Shown here piece by piece: positions 8,197-16,300 of a stretch of 64,000 bases of DNA. The stretch comes from Anaerolineaceae bacterium. GTDB lineage: Bacteria > Chloroflexota > Anaerolineae > Aggregatilineales > Phototrophicaceae. The notes beneath the pieces were generated by a model. That model was not told the origin of the DNA, did no database searches, and saw only the letters and a program-made list of their open reading frames with translations. Position 1 is the stretch's first letter. Each line of letters opens with the position of its first letter. The stretch spans positions 62,001 to 126,000 of the forward strand of contig JACKCG010000005.1 of NCBI GenBank assembly GCA_020634135.1. Direction: 5' to 3'. Made by a program: the position numbers and the translations under genes.

Positions 8197-10335
8197 ATGG
8201 CGGCATATTTGATTGTAGACGTTGATAACCTGATTGAGGGGTTTGGTCGCCGGGGTATCTCGGTTGACATTCAGGAACTGGCGGTGGGACTGCGTGGCGG
8301 GGCTGCGCTGGCAGCCGGGCTTATCAGCGCGGATAAACTCAAGGCAGTAGCCGTTTCCGACTGGAATAGTCTATCCGGGTCGGCGAATTTACAGCGCGTG
8401 TTCCGTACTGCCGGGTATGAAGTGTTCGACATGCCCATGCGTTCGATGTTGGCCGATGCCCTCATCGTCCACTATTTCTCATTCGACCCGGAACCGGTTG
8501 ATGAACTCATCCTGGCAACTAGCAGCCCGGATCTAATCCCACTGATTCGCCGGGTGAAAACCACGCGAAACGCACGTATCCGTGTCTGGGGGTCAGATAA
8601 CATCCTGGAAGGCACGGCTTACCATGATGAAGTGATTTTCCAACCACTGGAATCGCTGCTGGGTATCCAGACCAAGAATGTAGCCATCTACATTGACTTC
8701 GAGAATATCGCCATCAGCCTGAACGAACAGGGCTTTATTGTGAATCTCGATCACCTGATTGACCGCTTTCTGACCCAGGGCAAGGCGCATGGTCAGGTGG
8801 TAAAGCTGGCGGCCTATGCCCCCTGGGGGCAGCGCGGCAGTTTGCCGCCACTGGTCGATTCCGCCGGACGGGAGGTCGCTGACGAAGCGCCCAGCCGTTT
8901 GCTGATGGCAAACATTGACCCGGTGTTTAATCTGCCGGGCAAAAACAGCGCCGATATGCGTATCGCTAAAGATGTTATCACCGACTCCGGACACACGGAT
9001 TCGGCGGATGTCTATATCATGGCGAGCGGTGACCGTGACTTCAACGAGGTACTGAACTCGTTGCGCCAGCGCAATAAAACCGTGATTGTGTGGGGTGTGC
9101 GTGGCAGCACCAGCCGCCAGCTCGAAAACAACCCCGGCATCTCAATTGAATATATTGATGACTTCACCGATCTCCAGACACATCAGTCCTTAAGTGTCGC
9201 GCCGGTAACACACAATGGTATAGATAACACCGGGTTTACCCCGTCACAGTGGTCAAGCGTGATTCTTCAGTTTGACCGCCTGGCGACGGCGCTTGATGCC
9301 AAAGCTGTGCCACTGCGGCAGTTGATAACCCAGTTGCAGGAAGTAGGAGCGGTTATCTCACGGGCGCGAGGGGAAGACCTGGTTTCCCAGGCGACCTCGT
9401 TGGGTATTCTGAAAGTGGTTTCGACCAATGGGGATGTCACACTCAACGCGCCACACCCGATTGTCGAGAAAACACGCCTGATCCGCGACCGTGTGATGGT
9501 GCGCGTTTATAACACGCTGTCCGTGCGGGGGTGGGAATACGTGAACTACGGATTTCTGCTCAAAGGACTGGCGATGGACCGTGACCTGGATAAACCCGGT
9601 TGCAACTACAGTGACCAGTGGCGTTCAGAGTGGATTGACTGTCTCGTGCGCGAGCATATCCTCATGCGGGAACTGATCCCGCACCGGCACAACCCCGATG
9701 ACCTTGTCCCGGTGATTAAACTGCGTCCTGACCTGGAAGTGCCGGAAATGGAAGCAAGCGCGGGCCTATCCGATCAGGAAGAGGCATCGGATACGGAGTG
9801 GACGTTGATGCCGTTTGAGGAATTGGTCACACACCATCCTGATACGGCAGCTATGGTACAGCGCGTGATTGTCAGCGTTGAGCAGTTCACCAGTTTTCGC
9901 AATTTTAGCTGGTGTCCGCTGGGCAGTTTGCATCGTCGCCTGCGCCCCTACGATACAGGCATGGCCTTTCAGCGCGGTGTCGAGTATCTGGTGCAGAATA
10001 ATGCCGCGATTGTGCAGGAATACGAGAATCCGCAGAGCGACTTCCAGACCAAAGGCATTTCCCTGGACCAGAACATGGCATTGTGCCGCGAGATTCTGGA
10101 TCAGCGGGATCGCTTTATCGCGGTACTGCTGGGGATTTATGAGCGGAATATCCTGATCTCTGAACAAACCATTCAGGAAGCTGACCCGGATGGAAATTGG
10201 GACATCAACCTGTGGTTTTCGATCATGGAAACTGAAAATGTGCTGAATCTGGTGCCGGGGCGCACGGGTCAATACAGCCTGTTCCGCACCCACCATACGG
10301 TCAACCTGGTAGCCGAGGCATTGCATACCGAATGA
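8197..10335 (+). CDS. Tandem NYN-domain (PIN-like) protein with winged-helix C-terminus
   Basis: 712 residues. Two successive NYN/LabA-type nuclease-fold domains are visible. The first (1-155) begins YLIVDVDNL and keeps D8, D10, D87 and D112. The second (161-325) begins VAIYIDFENI and keeps the full acidic set D167, D253, D279 and D281 (ASGDRDF). The rest (345-712) contains LOTUS/OST-HTH-like winged-helix segments, e.g. near 345-410. NYN proteins are metal-dependent RNases. The start is the ATG preceded by AGGA with good spacing; a frame from 8161 adds 12 residues. It lies 113 bases before rpsO-pnp, which suggests a role in RNA turnover (inference). Confidence 0.8.
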   Translation: MAAYLIVDVDNLIEGFGRRGISVDIQELAVGLRGGAALAAGLISADKLKAVAVSDWNSLSGSANLQRVFRTAGYEVFDMPMRSMLADALIVHYFSFDPEPVDELILATSSPDLIPLIRRVKTTRNARIRVWGSDNILEGTAYHDEVIFQPLESLLGIQTKNVAIYIDFENIAISLNEQGFIVNLDHLIDRFLTQGKAHGQVVKLAAYAPWGQRGSLPPLVDSAGREVADEAPSRLLMANIDPVFNLPGKNSADMRIAKDVITDSGHTDSADVYIMASGDRDFNEVLNSLRQRNKTVIVWGVRGSTSRQLENNPGISIEYIDDFTDLQTHQSLSVAPVTHNGIDNTGFTPSQWSSVILQFDRLATALDAKAVPLRQLITQLQEVGAVISRARGEDLVSQATSLGILKVVSTNGDVTLNAPHPIVEKTRLIRDRVMVRVYNTLSVRGWEYVNYGFLLKGLAMDRDLDKPGCNYSDQWRSEWIDCLVREHILMRELIPHRHNPDDLVPVIKLRPDLEVPEMEASAGLSDQEEASDTEWTLMPFEELVTHHPDTAAMVQRVIVSVEQFTSFRNFSWCPLGSLHRRLRPYDTGMAFQRGVEYLVQNNAAIVQEYENPQSDFQTKGISLDQNMALCREILDQRDRFIAVLLGIYERNILISEQTIQEADPDGNWDINLWFSIMETENVLNLVPGRTGQYSLFRTHHTVNLVAEALHTE

Positions 10336-10342
10336 TTCAGCA

Positions 10343-10371
10343 TTGGCAGCCCTCAGGGGTTCTGCTATAAT
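10343..10371 (+). promoter_or_regulatory. Promoter of rpsO
   Basis: TTGGCA, a 17-base spacer and TATAAT within TGCTATAAT. This is the best sigma-70-like promoter in the window together with that of uvrC. It lies 78 bases before the rpsO ATG. Confidence 0.75.
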
Positions 10372-10448
10372 GCCACAATGCAATAGACCGATGGGCCTGG
10401 CTGTCCGGCTCATCCGGTGACCAGGCTAACAACATAGCGAGGACGGTT

Positions 10449-10718
10449 ATGCCAATCGACAAGCATTCCAAACAGATTATTATCCAGGATTACGCCCGGC
10501 ATGATAATGATACCGGGTCACCAGAAGTCCAGGTTGCCATCTTAACATCACGCATCCATCAACTGACGGACCACCTACGGACTCACAAGCATGATGAACA
10601 TTCGCGGCGCGGCCTGCTCAAGCTGGTCGGTCAGCGGCGGCGTCATCTCAAGTACCTGAGTCAGAAAGACCCCGATAGTTACCGGGAACTGATTCAGCGG
10701 TTAGGGCTGCGGCGCTGA
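10449..10718 (+). CDS. rpsO: 30S ribosomal protein S15
   Basis: 89 residues, the normal length for S15, which binds the central domain of 16S rRNA early in 30S assembly. The signature region TGSPEVQVAILTSRIHQLTDHL and the basic RRGLLKLVGQRRRHLKYL are intact. GAGGA stands before the ATG. It is followed by pnp, the same order as in many bacteria. Confidence 0.97.
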   Translation: MPIDKHSKQIIIQDYARHDNDTGSPEVQVAILTSRIHQLTDHLRTHKHDEHSRRGLLKLVGQRRRHLKYLSQKDPDSYRELIQRLGLRR

Positions 10719-10781
10719 GTGCTGGCAAACGCCATGAGAATGAACTGGATGTTGGCTAAAATGACATCCGGTTATTAAGCA

Positions 10782-10865
10782 AATGCCTGGCTGAGCAGGA
10801 ATTGGAGAGTGTGGCTAAGAGCGTTATTTTTGGCAACACCTTCCAGTCCCTGATAGTCAGGCATT
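10782..10865 (+). other. Structured rpsO-pnp intergenic region
   Basis: AATGCCTG (10782-10789) and CAGGCATT (10858-10865) can pair to close a region that holds further complementary pieces (GTGTGGC against GCAACAC). It ends 31 bases before pnp, and a smaller GGATGT/ACATCC hairpin lies 5' of it. In E. coli the pnp leader hairpin is an RNase III site used for autoregulation; an analogous role here is only inferred. Confidence 0.45.
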
Positions 10866-10896
10866 TCACATATTTCACAAGAAGAAGGAGAGTGAA

Positions 10897-13158
10897 ATGT
10901 CGGATTCAAATATTCACCGTTATTCCGTAAAACTCGGCAACAGCGACCTGGTTATTGAAACCGGACGCCTTGCCGAACAGGCCGGGGGCGCTGTCACTGT
11001 GACGGAAGGCGACACGATGGTGTTTGCCACCGCCACAATGAGCAAGCACGCCCGTGAAGGCATTGATTTCTTCCCGTTGAGCGTAGACTTTGAAGAAAAG
11101 ATGTATGCTGCGGGACGTATCCCAGGCAGTTTCTTCCGCCGCGAAGGCCGCCCCTCTGAGCAGGCTATCCTCAATTCGCGGGTGATTGATCGCCCACTGC
11201 GTCCGCTGTTCCCCAAAAACATGCGTAACGAAGTGCAGGTCATCCTGACCGCCTTCAGCCATGACCAGGAACACCACGTTGATATGCTGGGGATGATCGC
11301 CGCCAGCACGGCGCTGATGATCTCGAATATCCCCTGGGAAGGACCGGTAGCCGGGGTTCGCATTGGCTTTGTGGATGGCGAACTGGTTGTAAACCCGACC
11401 ATCAGCGAAATGGAAAACAGCATCCTGGACTTGCGCATCGCCGGCACTGCCGATTCGATCAATATGGTCGAATGTGGCGCAACTGAGGTGGACGAAGAGA
11501 CGATGCTGCGCGCGCTGGCGCTGGGCCACCAGACTATTCAACCGGTTATCGAACTGCAAAAGAAGATCAAAGCAGAAATCGGCAAAGAAAAATCCGAGTT
11601 CATCTCGGCTGACCTGAGCGAAACGCTGGTGGCGGAAGTCGCTGAAAAGACTCGCAGCCAGGTACGCCAGATCATCATGGAGCAAACAGACCGTGATGAC
11701 CGCAACACGGCCATGGACGCCCTGCGCGATACCCTGACCAGCGAGTATGAGGCGCGCAATGCGGAGATCGCCGATGCCACCGAGCAGGTCAAGCTGGGTG
11801 ATGTCCGCGAGGCGTTTGCGCAGGTGATTAAAGAAGAGGTGCGCCGCCGGATTGTCGAAGATGGTGTTCGCCCTGATGGACGTGACTACATCACCATTCG
11901 CCCCCTGTCGGCGGATGTCGGATTGATCCCGCGTGTTCATGGTTCCGGGCTGTTCAAACGCGGGCAAACACAGGTGTTGACGATTGCCACATTGGGGACC
12001 CCCCGCGACTCGCAGATGTTGGACGGCCTCTCGCCCGAAGACACGAAACGTTACCTGCATCACTATAACTTCCCGCCGTTCAGCACCGGTGAAGCCTATC
12101 CGCTGCGTGGCCCCAAGCGGCGCGAGATCGGACACGGCGCACTGGCCGAAACCGCGCTGCGCAACATGATTCCGCCGGAAGACCGGTTCCCTTATACCAT
12201 TCGTCTGGTGAGTGAGGTAATGAGTTCAAACGGCAGCACCTCAATGGCGAGTGTGTGCGGCAGCACGCTGGCGCTCATGGATGCTGGCGTTCCGATTGAA
12301 CGTCCTGTAGCCGGGATTGCGATGGGGCTGATTAAAGAAGGCGACAAGGTGGCTGTCCTGACCGACATCCAGGGTATGGAAGACCACCTGGGTGACATGG
12401 ACTTCAAAGTTGCCGGAACGGCGAATGGCATTACCGCCCTGCAAATGGACATCAAGATCAAGGGCGTTTCCGATGAAATCATGCGGCGGGCGCTGGCCCA
12501 GGCTAAAGATGCCCGGCTGCAAATCCTGGAAGTGATGAAGGGCGCGATTGCCGAACCGCGTGCCGAACTCGGTGACTATGCGCCGCGTATTGTCACCATC
12601 AAGATCGACCCGGAGAAGATTGGCGCGGTGATTGGCCCAGGCGGCAAGATTATCCGCAGCATTCAGGAACGTACCGGCTCGAAAATTGACATTGAAGAGG
12701 ATGGTACGGTCTTCGTAGCCTGTGCCGATGGCCCGTCGGCAGCGCTGGCAGTGGAAGAAATCAAGGCGCTGACGGAAGACGCCGAAATCGGGCGTATCTA
12801 TACAGGCCGTGTGACCCGCATCGAATCCTACGGCGCGTTTGTGGAATTCCTGCCAGGGCGTGAAGGCATGGTGCATATCTCGCAGTTAGCCGACTACCGG
12901 GTGGAATCGGTAGAAAGTGAAGTCAAACTCGGCGATGAGATTATGGTCATGGTGACAGATGTGGACGACGGCGGCAAAGTTCGCCTGAGTCGCCAGGCTG
13001 TGCTGGAAGGCTGGACAGCAGAAGAAGCCCGCAGCCGTGATCGGGGTGGCAGCCGGGGCGGCGGTGGCCGTGACCGGGGTGGCAACCGGGGCGGTGGTGG
13101 CCGTGACCGGGGTGGCAACCGGGGCGGCGGTGGCCGTGACCGGGGTGGCCGTCGCTAA
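10897..13158 (+). CDS. pnp: Polynucleotide phosphorylase
   Basis: 753 residues. Phosphorolytic 3'-5' exoribonuclease. Domains in order: RNase PH 1 (about 5-215), helical linker, RNase PH 2 (about 325-545) with the catalytic acidic motif DHLGDMDFKV, KH (about 565-625) with GPGG, S1 (about 635-705) with GRVTRIESYGAFVEF. After S1 comes a 40-residue tail of RGG-type repeats (RDRGGNRGGGG), unlike the short tail of E. coli PNPase. GAAGGAGAG before the ATG is a strong ribosome-binding site. It is co-oriented with rpsO and ends at a strong terminator. Confidence 0.96.
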   Translation: MSDSNIHRYSVKLGNSDLVIETGRLAEQAGGAVTVTEGDTMVFATATMSKHAREGIDFFPLSVDFEEKMYAAGRIPGSFFRREGRPSEQAILNSRVIDRPLRPLFPKNMRNEVQVILTAFSHDQEHHVDMLGMIAASTALMISNIPWEGPVAGVRIGFVDGELVVNPTISEMENSILDLRIAGTADSINMVECGATEVDEETMLRALALGHQTIQPVIELQKKIKAEIGKEKSEFISADLSETLVAEVAEKTRSQVRQIIMEQTDRDDRNTAMDALRDTLTSEYEARNAEIADATEQVKLGDVREAFAQVIKEEVRRRIVEDGVRPDGRDYITIRPLSADVGLIPRVHGSGLFKRGQTQVLTIATLGTPRDSQMLDGLSPEDTKRYLHHYNFPPFSTGEAYPLRGPKRREIGHGALAETALRNMIPPEDRFPYTIRLVSEVMSSNGSTSMASVCGSTLALMDAGVPIERPVAGIAMGLIKEGDKVAVLTDIQGMEDHLGDMDFKVAGTANGITALQMDIKIKGVSDEIMRRALAQAKDARLQILEVMKGAIAEPRAELGDYAPRIVTIKIDPEKIGAVIGPGGKIIRSIQERTGSKIDIEEDGTVFVACADGPSAALAVEEIKALTEDAEIGRIYTGRVTRIESYGAFVEFLPGREGMVHISQLADYRVESVESEVKLGDEIMVMVTDVDDGGKVRLSRQAVLEGWTAEEARSRDRGGSRGGGGRDRGGNRGGGGRDRGGNRGGGGRDRGGRR
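13036..13155 (+). repeat. 33-bp tandem repeats encoding the RGG tail of PNPase
   Basis: Three copies of a 33-bp unit plus a partial fourth encode RDRGG(S/N)RGGGG repeats. The copies differ by only a few bases, which suggests recent expansion or slippage. Confidence 0.85.
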
Positions 13159-13196
13159 GGCTTCGGTCTACCCGTAAAATCTGACAACAGCATCGT

Positions 13197-13230
13197 AACA
13201 GGGACGTGAGGCGATCATGTCCCTGTTTTT
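13197..13230 (+). terminator. Rho-independent terminator of pnp
   Basis: AACAGGGAC and GTCCCTGTT form a 9-bp stem around a 13-base loop, with the T-run TTTTT overlapping and following the stem. It lies 38 bases after the pnp stop. Confidence 0.85.
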
Positions 13231-13289
13231 GTATTCAACGTGGACTAAAGTGAAGTCTCGAAAGAAATCCACTAAAATAGCCGAGATTC

Positions 13290-13315
13290 GTAGGGACGAG
13301 TCATGTCTCGCCCAC
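13290..13315. repeat. Imperfect intergenic palindrome
   Basis: GTAGGGACGAG and CTCGCCCAC pair with two bulged bases, between the convergent pnp and methyltransferase genes. It may be a decayed copy of a dispersed GGGGCG palindrome; other hairpins in the window share that core. Confidence 0.35.
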
Positions 13316-13338
13316 CTTGAAGACATACGACACTCTAC

Positions 13339-13929
13339 TTAAGCCCGTTTAACCATGCGATACCAGCCGGACGGCCAGCCATTGGTCGTGTCATTACTGA
13401 TGGCCTGCCACACGATGTCCAGATGTTTCGAGAAAATGCGCTGTACATCGTCGGGCCGCCAGCCGATGGCGCGTTCTTCCGTCGGCTGATGAGCATACAG
13501 CATATAAGTGCCACCCACTGCCAGCAGCCCGGCAATATCGGCGGCGTATTTCGCTTCCTTGTCGGTTGGCACGCCATGTCCACAGCCGATGTCAATCACC
13601 AGGTCGTAAGGCGCCCGCAGGCCGTCGCATTCATCCAGCCGGGTGACGTCATGGCAGAAGAAGCCGAACCGTTCCTGCGGGAAATCGGCCAGTTTCGCCC
13701 GCGCCATATCCACTGCCTGCTGCACGAAGTCTACCCCATCAGCTTCCCAACCGTGTTCCAGCATATAGCGCACATTCGTCCCCGTGCCACACCCCAGGTC
13801 AAGCGCTTTGCCCGGCGGCAGTTCGGCGGCAATAGCGACGATCTCCGGCGGGGTGATTCCCGTATCCCAGGGCATATCCTGGTCCCTGTAACGTTGGGCG
13901 AATACTTCTAATCGTTCCTCACTCATCAT
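13339..13929 (-). CDS. SAM-dependent methyltransferase (TehB/thiopurine-like)
   Basis: About 196 residues. Motif I ALDLGCGTGTNV, then VDFVQQAVDMARAK, and YDLVIDIGCGHGVP, where the second GCGHG is typical of a small-molecule methyltransferase group that includes TehB-like and thiol methyltransferases. WDTGITPPEIVAI near the N-terminus matches that group. The substrate is unknown. The start is one of two adjacent ATGs preceded by GAGGG; a longer frame to 13956 has no site. It is convergent with pnp. Confidence 0.75.
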   Translation of the reverse strand: MMSEERLEVFAQRYRDQDMPWDTGITPPEIVAIAAELPPGKALDLGCGTGTNVRYMLEHGWEADGVDFVQQAVDMARAKLADFPQERFGFFCHDVTRLDECDGLRAPYDLVIDIGCGHGVPTDKEAKYAADIAGLLAVGGTYMLYAHQPTEERAIGWRPDDVQRIFSKHLDIVWQAISNDTTNGWPSGWYRMVKRA

Positions 13930-14196
13930 CGCTTCCCTCTCCATACACAACTGCATCCTCTACCTGCCCGATTCTGGCATATCCACCCCCTGTTTTGCAA
14001 GATGCTGCCGCTCGCTGTGGCAGAGCTTGATTGGAGAATGGCGCGATGTGCTCTGTTCAGGTACATTCAAATCAGGTACAACCGTCGGTGGCGGCATCCG
14101 GCTCTGGGCTATCTCAGCCCCACTCAATTCGAGCAGGTCGCTGGCCGCCTCTGACATTTTTCCTGTCCGTTGAATCGGGGTAAGGTCATTCCCTCC

Positions 14197-15723
14197 ATGC
14201 TTCGACTCCAAACACGACTCCTTGAATTCATAACACTGCTGGCGATCCTGACGCTGGCGGCGTTTTTGCGTTTCGCCCATCTGCCGGAAAACCCGGGTTG
14301 GTACACCGACGAAGCCACGCACATCAGCATCGCCCACCACCTGGCCGCCGGACGCATCCAGTATTTCGCCGTTCAGGACTCGGTGCTGCTGTTCGCCCGC
14401 CCCCCGCTGTTCCACTTGCTGCTGGCCGGGCTGTTCCGCGTTTTTGGGGAAAGCATGGCGGTGCTGCGCGGGCTTACTGCCGGACTCGGCGTTTTGACTG
14501 TCGCCCTGCTCTATCGCGCTATCCGGCACACAACGCAGAGGCGTATCCTGGCGCTGCTGGCCGCTGCCCTGCTGGCGATCTATCCTCAGGCCGTGCTGTA
14601 CAGCCGCTTTGGGTTCAGCTATAACCTGCTCGCGCCGTTTATGGTTCTGCTGCTGTGGGGGCTGGTCATGTACCGGCAAACAGGCCGCCGCTGGGGGCTG
14701 GCACTGGCATCCCTGGCTGCCGGGTTGGGCGTGATTGGCGATGTCGCTTTCTTGACGGTGATTCCGGTGGTGCTCCTGGTGGCACTCATAAAGCGATGGC
14801 GGGATGCACTGTGGAGCATGGCGCTGGCGGGGCTGCCGTTCGCGCTGTTTGCACTGTGGATGCTGGCCGCTGCGCCGGATGCGTTCCTGTACGATCTGCG
14901 CTTTACATTTTCGCGCCTGGGGACGATGCCGCCCGGCGAACAACTGTGGAACATCGTTTTACAGTACACGACATTGATTTCACAGGACTTCTGGATGCTG
15001 GCCGGAGTCATCGGGCTGTTCCTCCTGCGCCCGCCACAACTCCGTACCATGAGCGCTCTGCTGTTCTTCGTCCCGCTGGTCTCAATGGCGCGTTCCGCCG
15101 CCCTGCACAACCTGAGCTTTTACTACATGATTCCGCTGCTGCCGCTGGCAGCCTTAGGCGTGGCCGGACTGCTGGTTGAAGGCGTGCCGCACCTGTATCG
15201 CACGATAACCGCTCAAGTTGGCGCAGTGATGAAACCCCGTTGGCCCGCATGGGTGACAGCCGGATCAGCGATTCTGTTTCTTATTATCAGCCCGTTCGTC
15301 GTCACACTGGCGCTCACGCTTGACAATGTGCGCGGGCATTACCAGACGGCGATTGATCCGTTTCTGGTCAATCCGGCGGATGCGCGGGCAGCGGCGGCGT
15401 ATGTGAACGCCCAAACTACCCCGGATGACCTGGTGATCGCGTCGCCGCCGGTGGGCTGGCTGCTAAACGGACAGGTGGCTGATTTCCAGATGGTGATTGC
15501 CGCCGGGGGGCAGAATACCCCTCACCTGCCGGGCGATTTACCGATGGAAAGATGGGCATTCAGCCTGGACTATCACCGGGCGCGATTCGTTATCGTGGAT
15601 AACCTGTGGGATAACTGGGGCGTGTGGAACATCCCCGGCCTGAAGGCGATGATGGCTGATGTCGAACAGTGGCCGCAGGTCTTTGTTTCCGGTATGGTGC
15701 GGGTGTATGCCCACCCGGAATAA
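14197..15723 (+). CDS. ArnT/PMT-like membrane glycosyltransferase (GT39/83 type)
   Basis: About 508 residues with roughly 10-12 membrane segments. Just after the first helix is YTDEATHI, the Asp-Glu pair in the first external loop that marks GT-C enzymes such as ArnT and protein O-mannosyltransferases. A C-terminal soluble part follows (from about residue 380). Such enzymes transfer a sugar from a polyprenyl-phosphate donor to lipid or protein outside the membrane; the acceptor is unknown. I use the first ATG; a TTG 27 bases upstream is an alternative. GGGGTAAGG lies upstream at a rather long distance. Confidence 0.8.
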   Translation: MLRLQTRLLEFITLLAILTLAAFLRFAHLPENPGWYTDEATHISIAHHLAAGRIQYFAVQDSVLLFARPPLFHLLLAGLFRVFGESMAVLRGLTAGLGVLTVALLYRAIRHTTQRRILALLAAALLAIYPQAVLYSRFGFSYNLLAPFMVLLLWGLVMYRQTGRRWGLALASLAAGLGVIGDVAFLTVIPVVLLVALIKRWRDALWSMALAGLPFALFALWMLAAAPDAFLYDLRFTFSRLGTMPPGEQLWNIVLQYTTLISQDFWMLAGVIGLFLLRPPQLRTMSALLFFVPLVSMARSAALHNLSFYYMIPLLPLAALGVAGLLVEGVPHLYRTITAQVGAVMKPRWPAWVTAGSAILFLIISPFVVTLALTLDNVRGHYQTAIDPFLVNPADARAAAAYVNAQTTPDDLVIASPPVGWLLNGQVADFQMVIAAGGQNTPHLPGDLPMERWAFSLDYHRARFVIVDNLWDNWGVWNIPGLKAMMADVEQWPQVFVSGMVRVYAHPE

Positions 15724-15802
15724 CCCGCACACTGACACTTTCACTTCGCTGCTCGATAGGCGATAATCAAAAACAGCCAGTTGTTCAACGAGAACTATTC
15801 TC

Positions 15803-16189
15803 ATGCGCCACCCGGATGATCCCCACCGCACCATTTTAGTCGCCGATGACAGTATCGAAATGCTTACTTTATACGGTCTCGTCGTTGAGCGGATGGGATA
15901 CACCGCGCTGAAAGCCGGCTCGCTTGATGATGTCTACCAGCTTCTGGATGAAACAGAAGTGCTTGACCTCATCCTGCTTGGCACCTATCTGGACGGCCAG
16001 ATGTATACCGATACCGCTGCCCGGCTGCGCCAGCACCCCGCTACCGCTGATCTGCCCATTATCGTTGTCACCCACCGCTCTAACCCGGAAACACTGCTCC
16101 AGGCGTTTGAAGTAGGGATCAATCATGTGCTGGCAGCGCCGCTAGGCCCGCACAGTCTGATAACCACTATTCAGGATTTTGTGGGCTGA
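15803..16189 (+). CDS. Stand-alone receiver domain lacking the phospho-acceptor Asp
   Basis: 128 residues, one CheY-like receiver domain and nothing else. The acidic pair is present (A-D15-D16-S), and T90 is at the conserved Thr/Ser position. However, where LLD is expected the sequence is DLILLG (G60), and the conserved Lys of KP is Ala112 (AAPLG). It therefore probably cannot be phosphorylated in the usual way and may be a pseudo-receiver that works by protein binding. No histidine kinase is next to it. It sits between the glycosyltransferase and the ArsA-family gene. Confidence 0.8.
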   Translation: MRHPDDPHRTILVADDSIEMLTLYGLVVERMGYTALKAGSLDDVYQLLDETEVLDLILLGTYLDGQMYTDTAARLRQHPATADLPIIVVTHRSNPETLLQAFEVGINHVLAAPLGPHSLITTIQDFVG

Positions 16190-16267
16190 ACGATACCCCT
16201 TTGCCACTTTTCTTACCTCGCTTACGTATAACGCTATAGACACAGCGGAAAGCGGCTGTGGCATGTG

Positions 16268-16273
16268 TATAAT
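16268..16273 (+). promoter_or_regulatory. -10 element upstream of the ArsA-family gene
   Basis: TATAAT in GTGTATAATG, 28 bases before the ATG. The -35 is weak. Confidence 0.4.
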
Positions 16274-16300
16274 GGGACAGATTGAAACGAGACAGAACCT

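Noticed and set aside
10906..12135. A 409-residue minus-strand frame over pnp
   Set aside because: Lies opposite the highly conserved PNPase core; no family resemblance.
13036..13155. Repeats considered as a CRISPR-like array
   Set aside because: The units are contiguous, in frame, without spacers, and encode the RGG tail of PNPase.
13960..14943. A 327-residue minus-strand reading frame over the glycosyltransferase gene
   Set aside because: It is Gln/Arg/His-rich, opposite to a clear membrane protein with GT-C motifs, and has no ribosome-binding site. It is a shadow frame.
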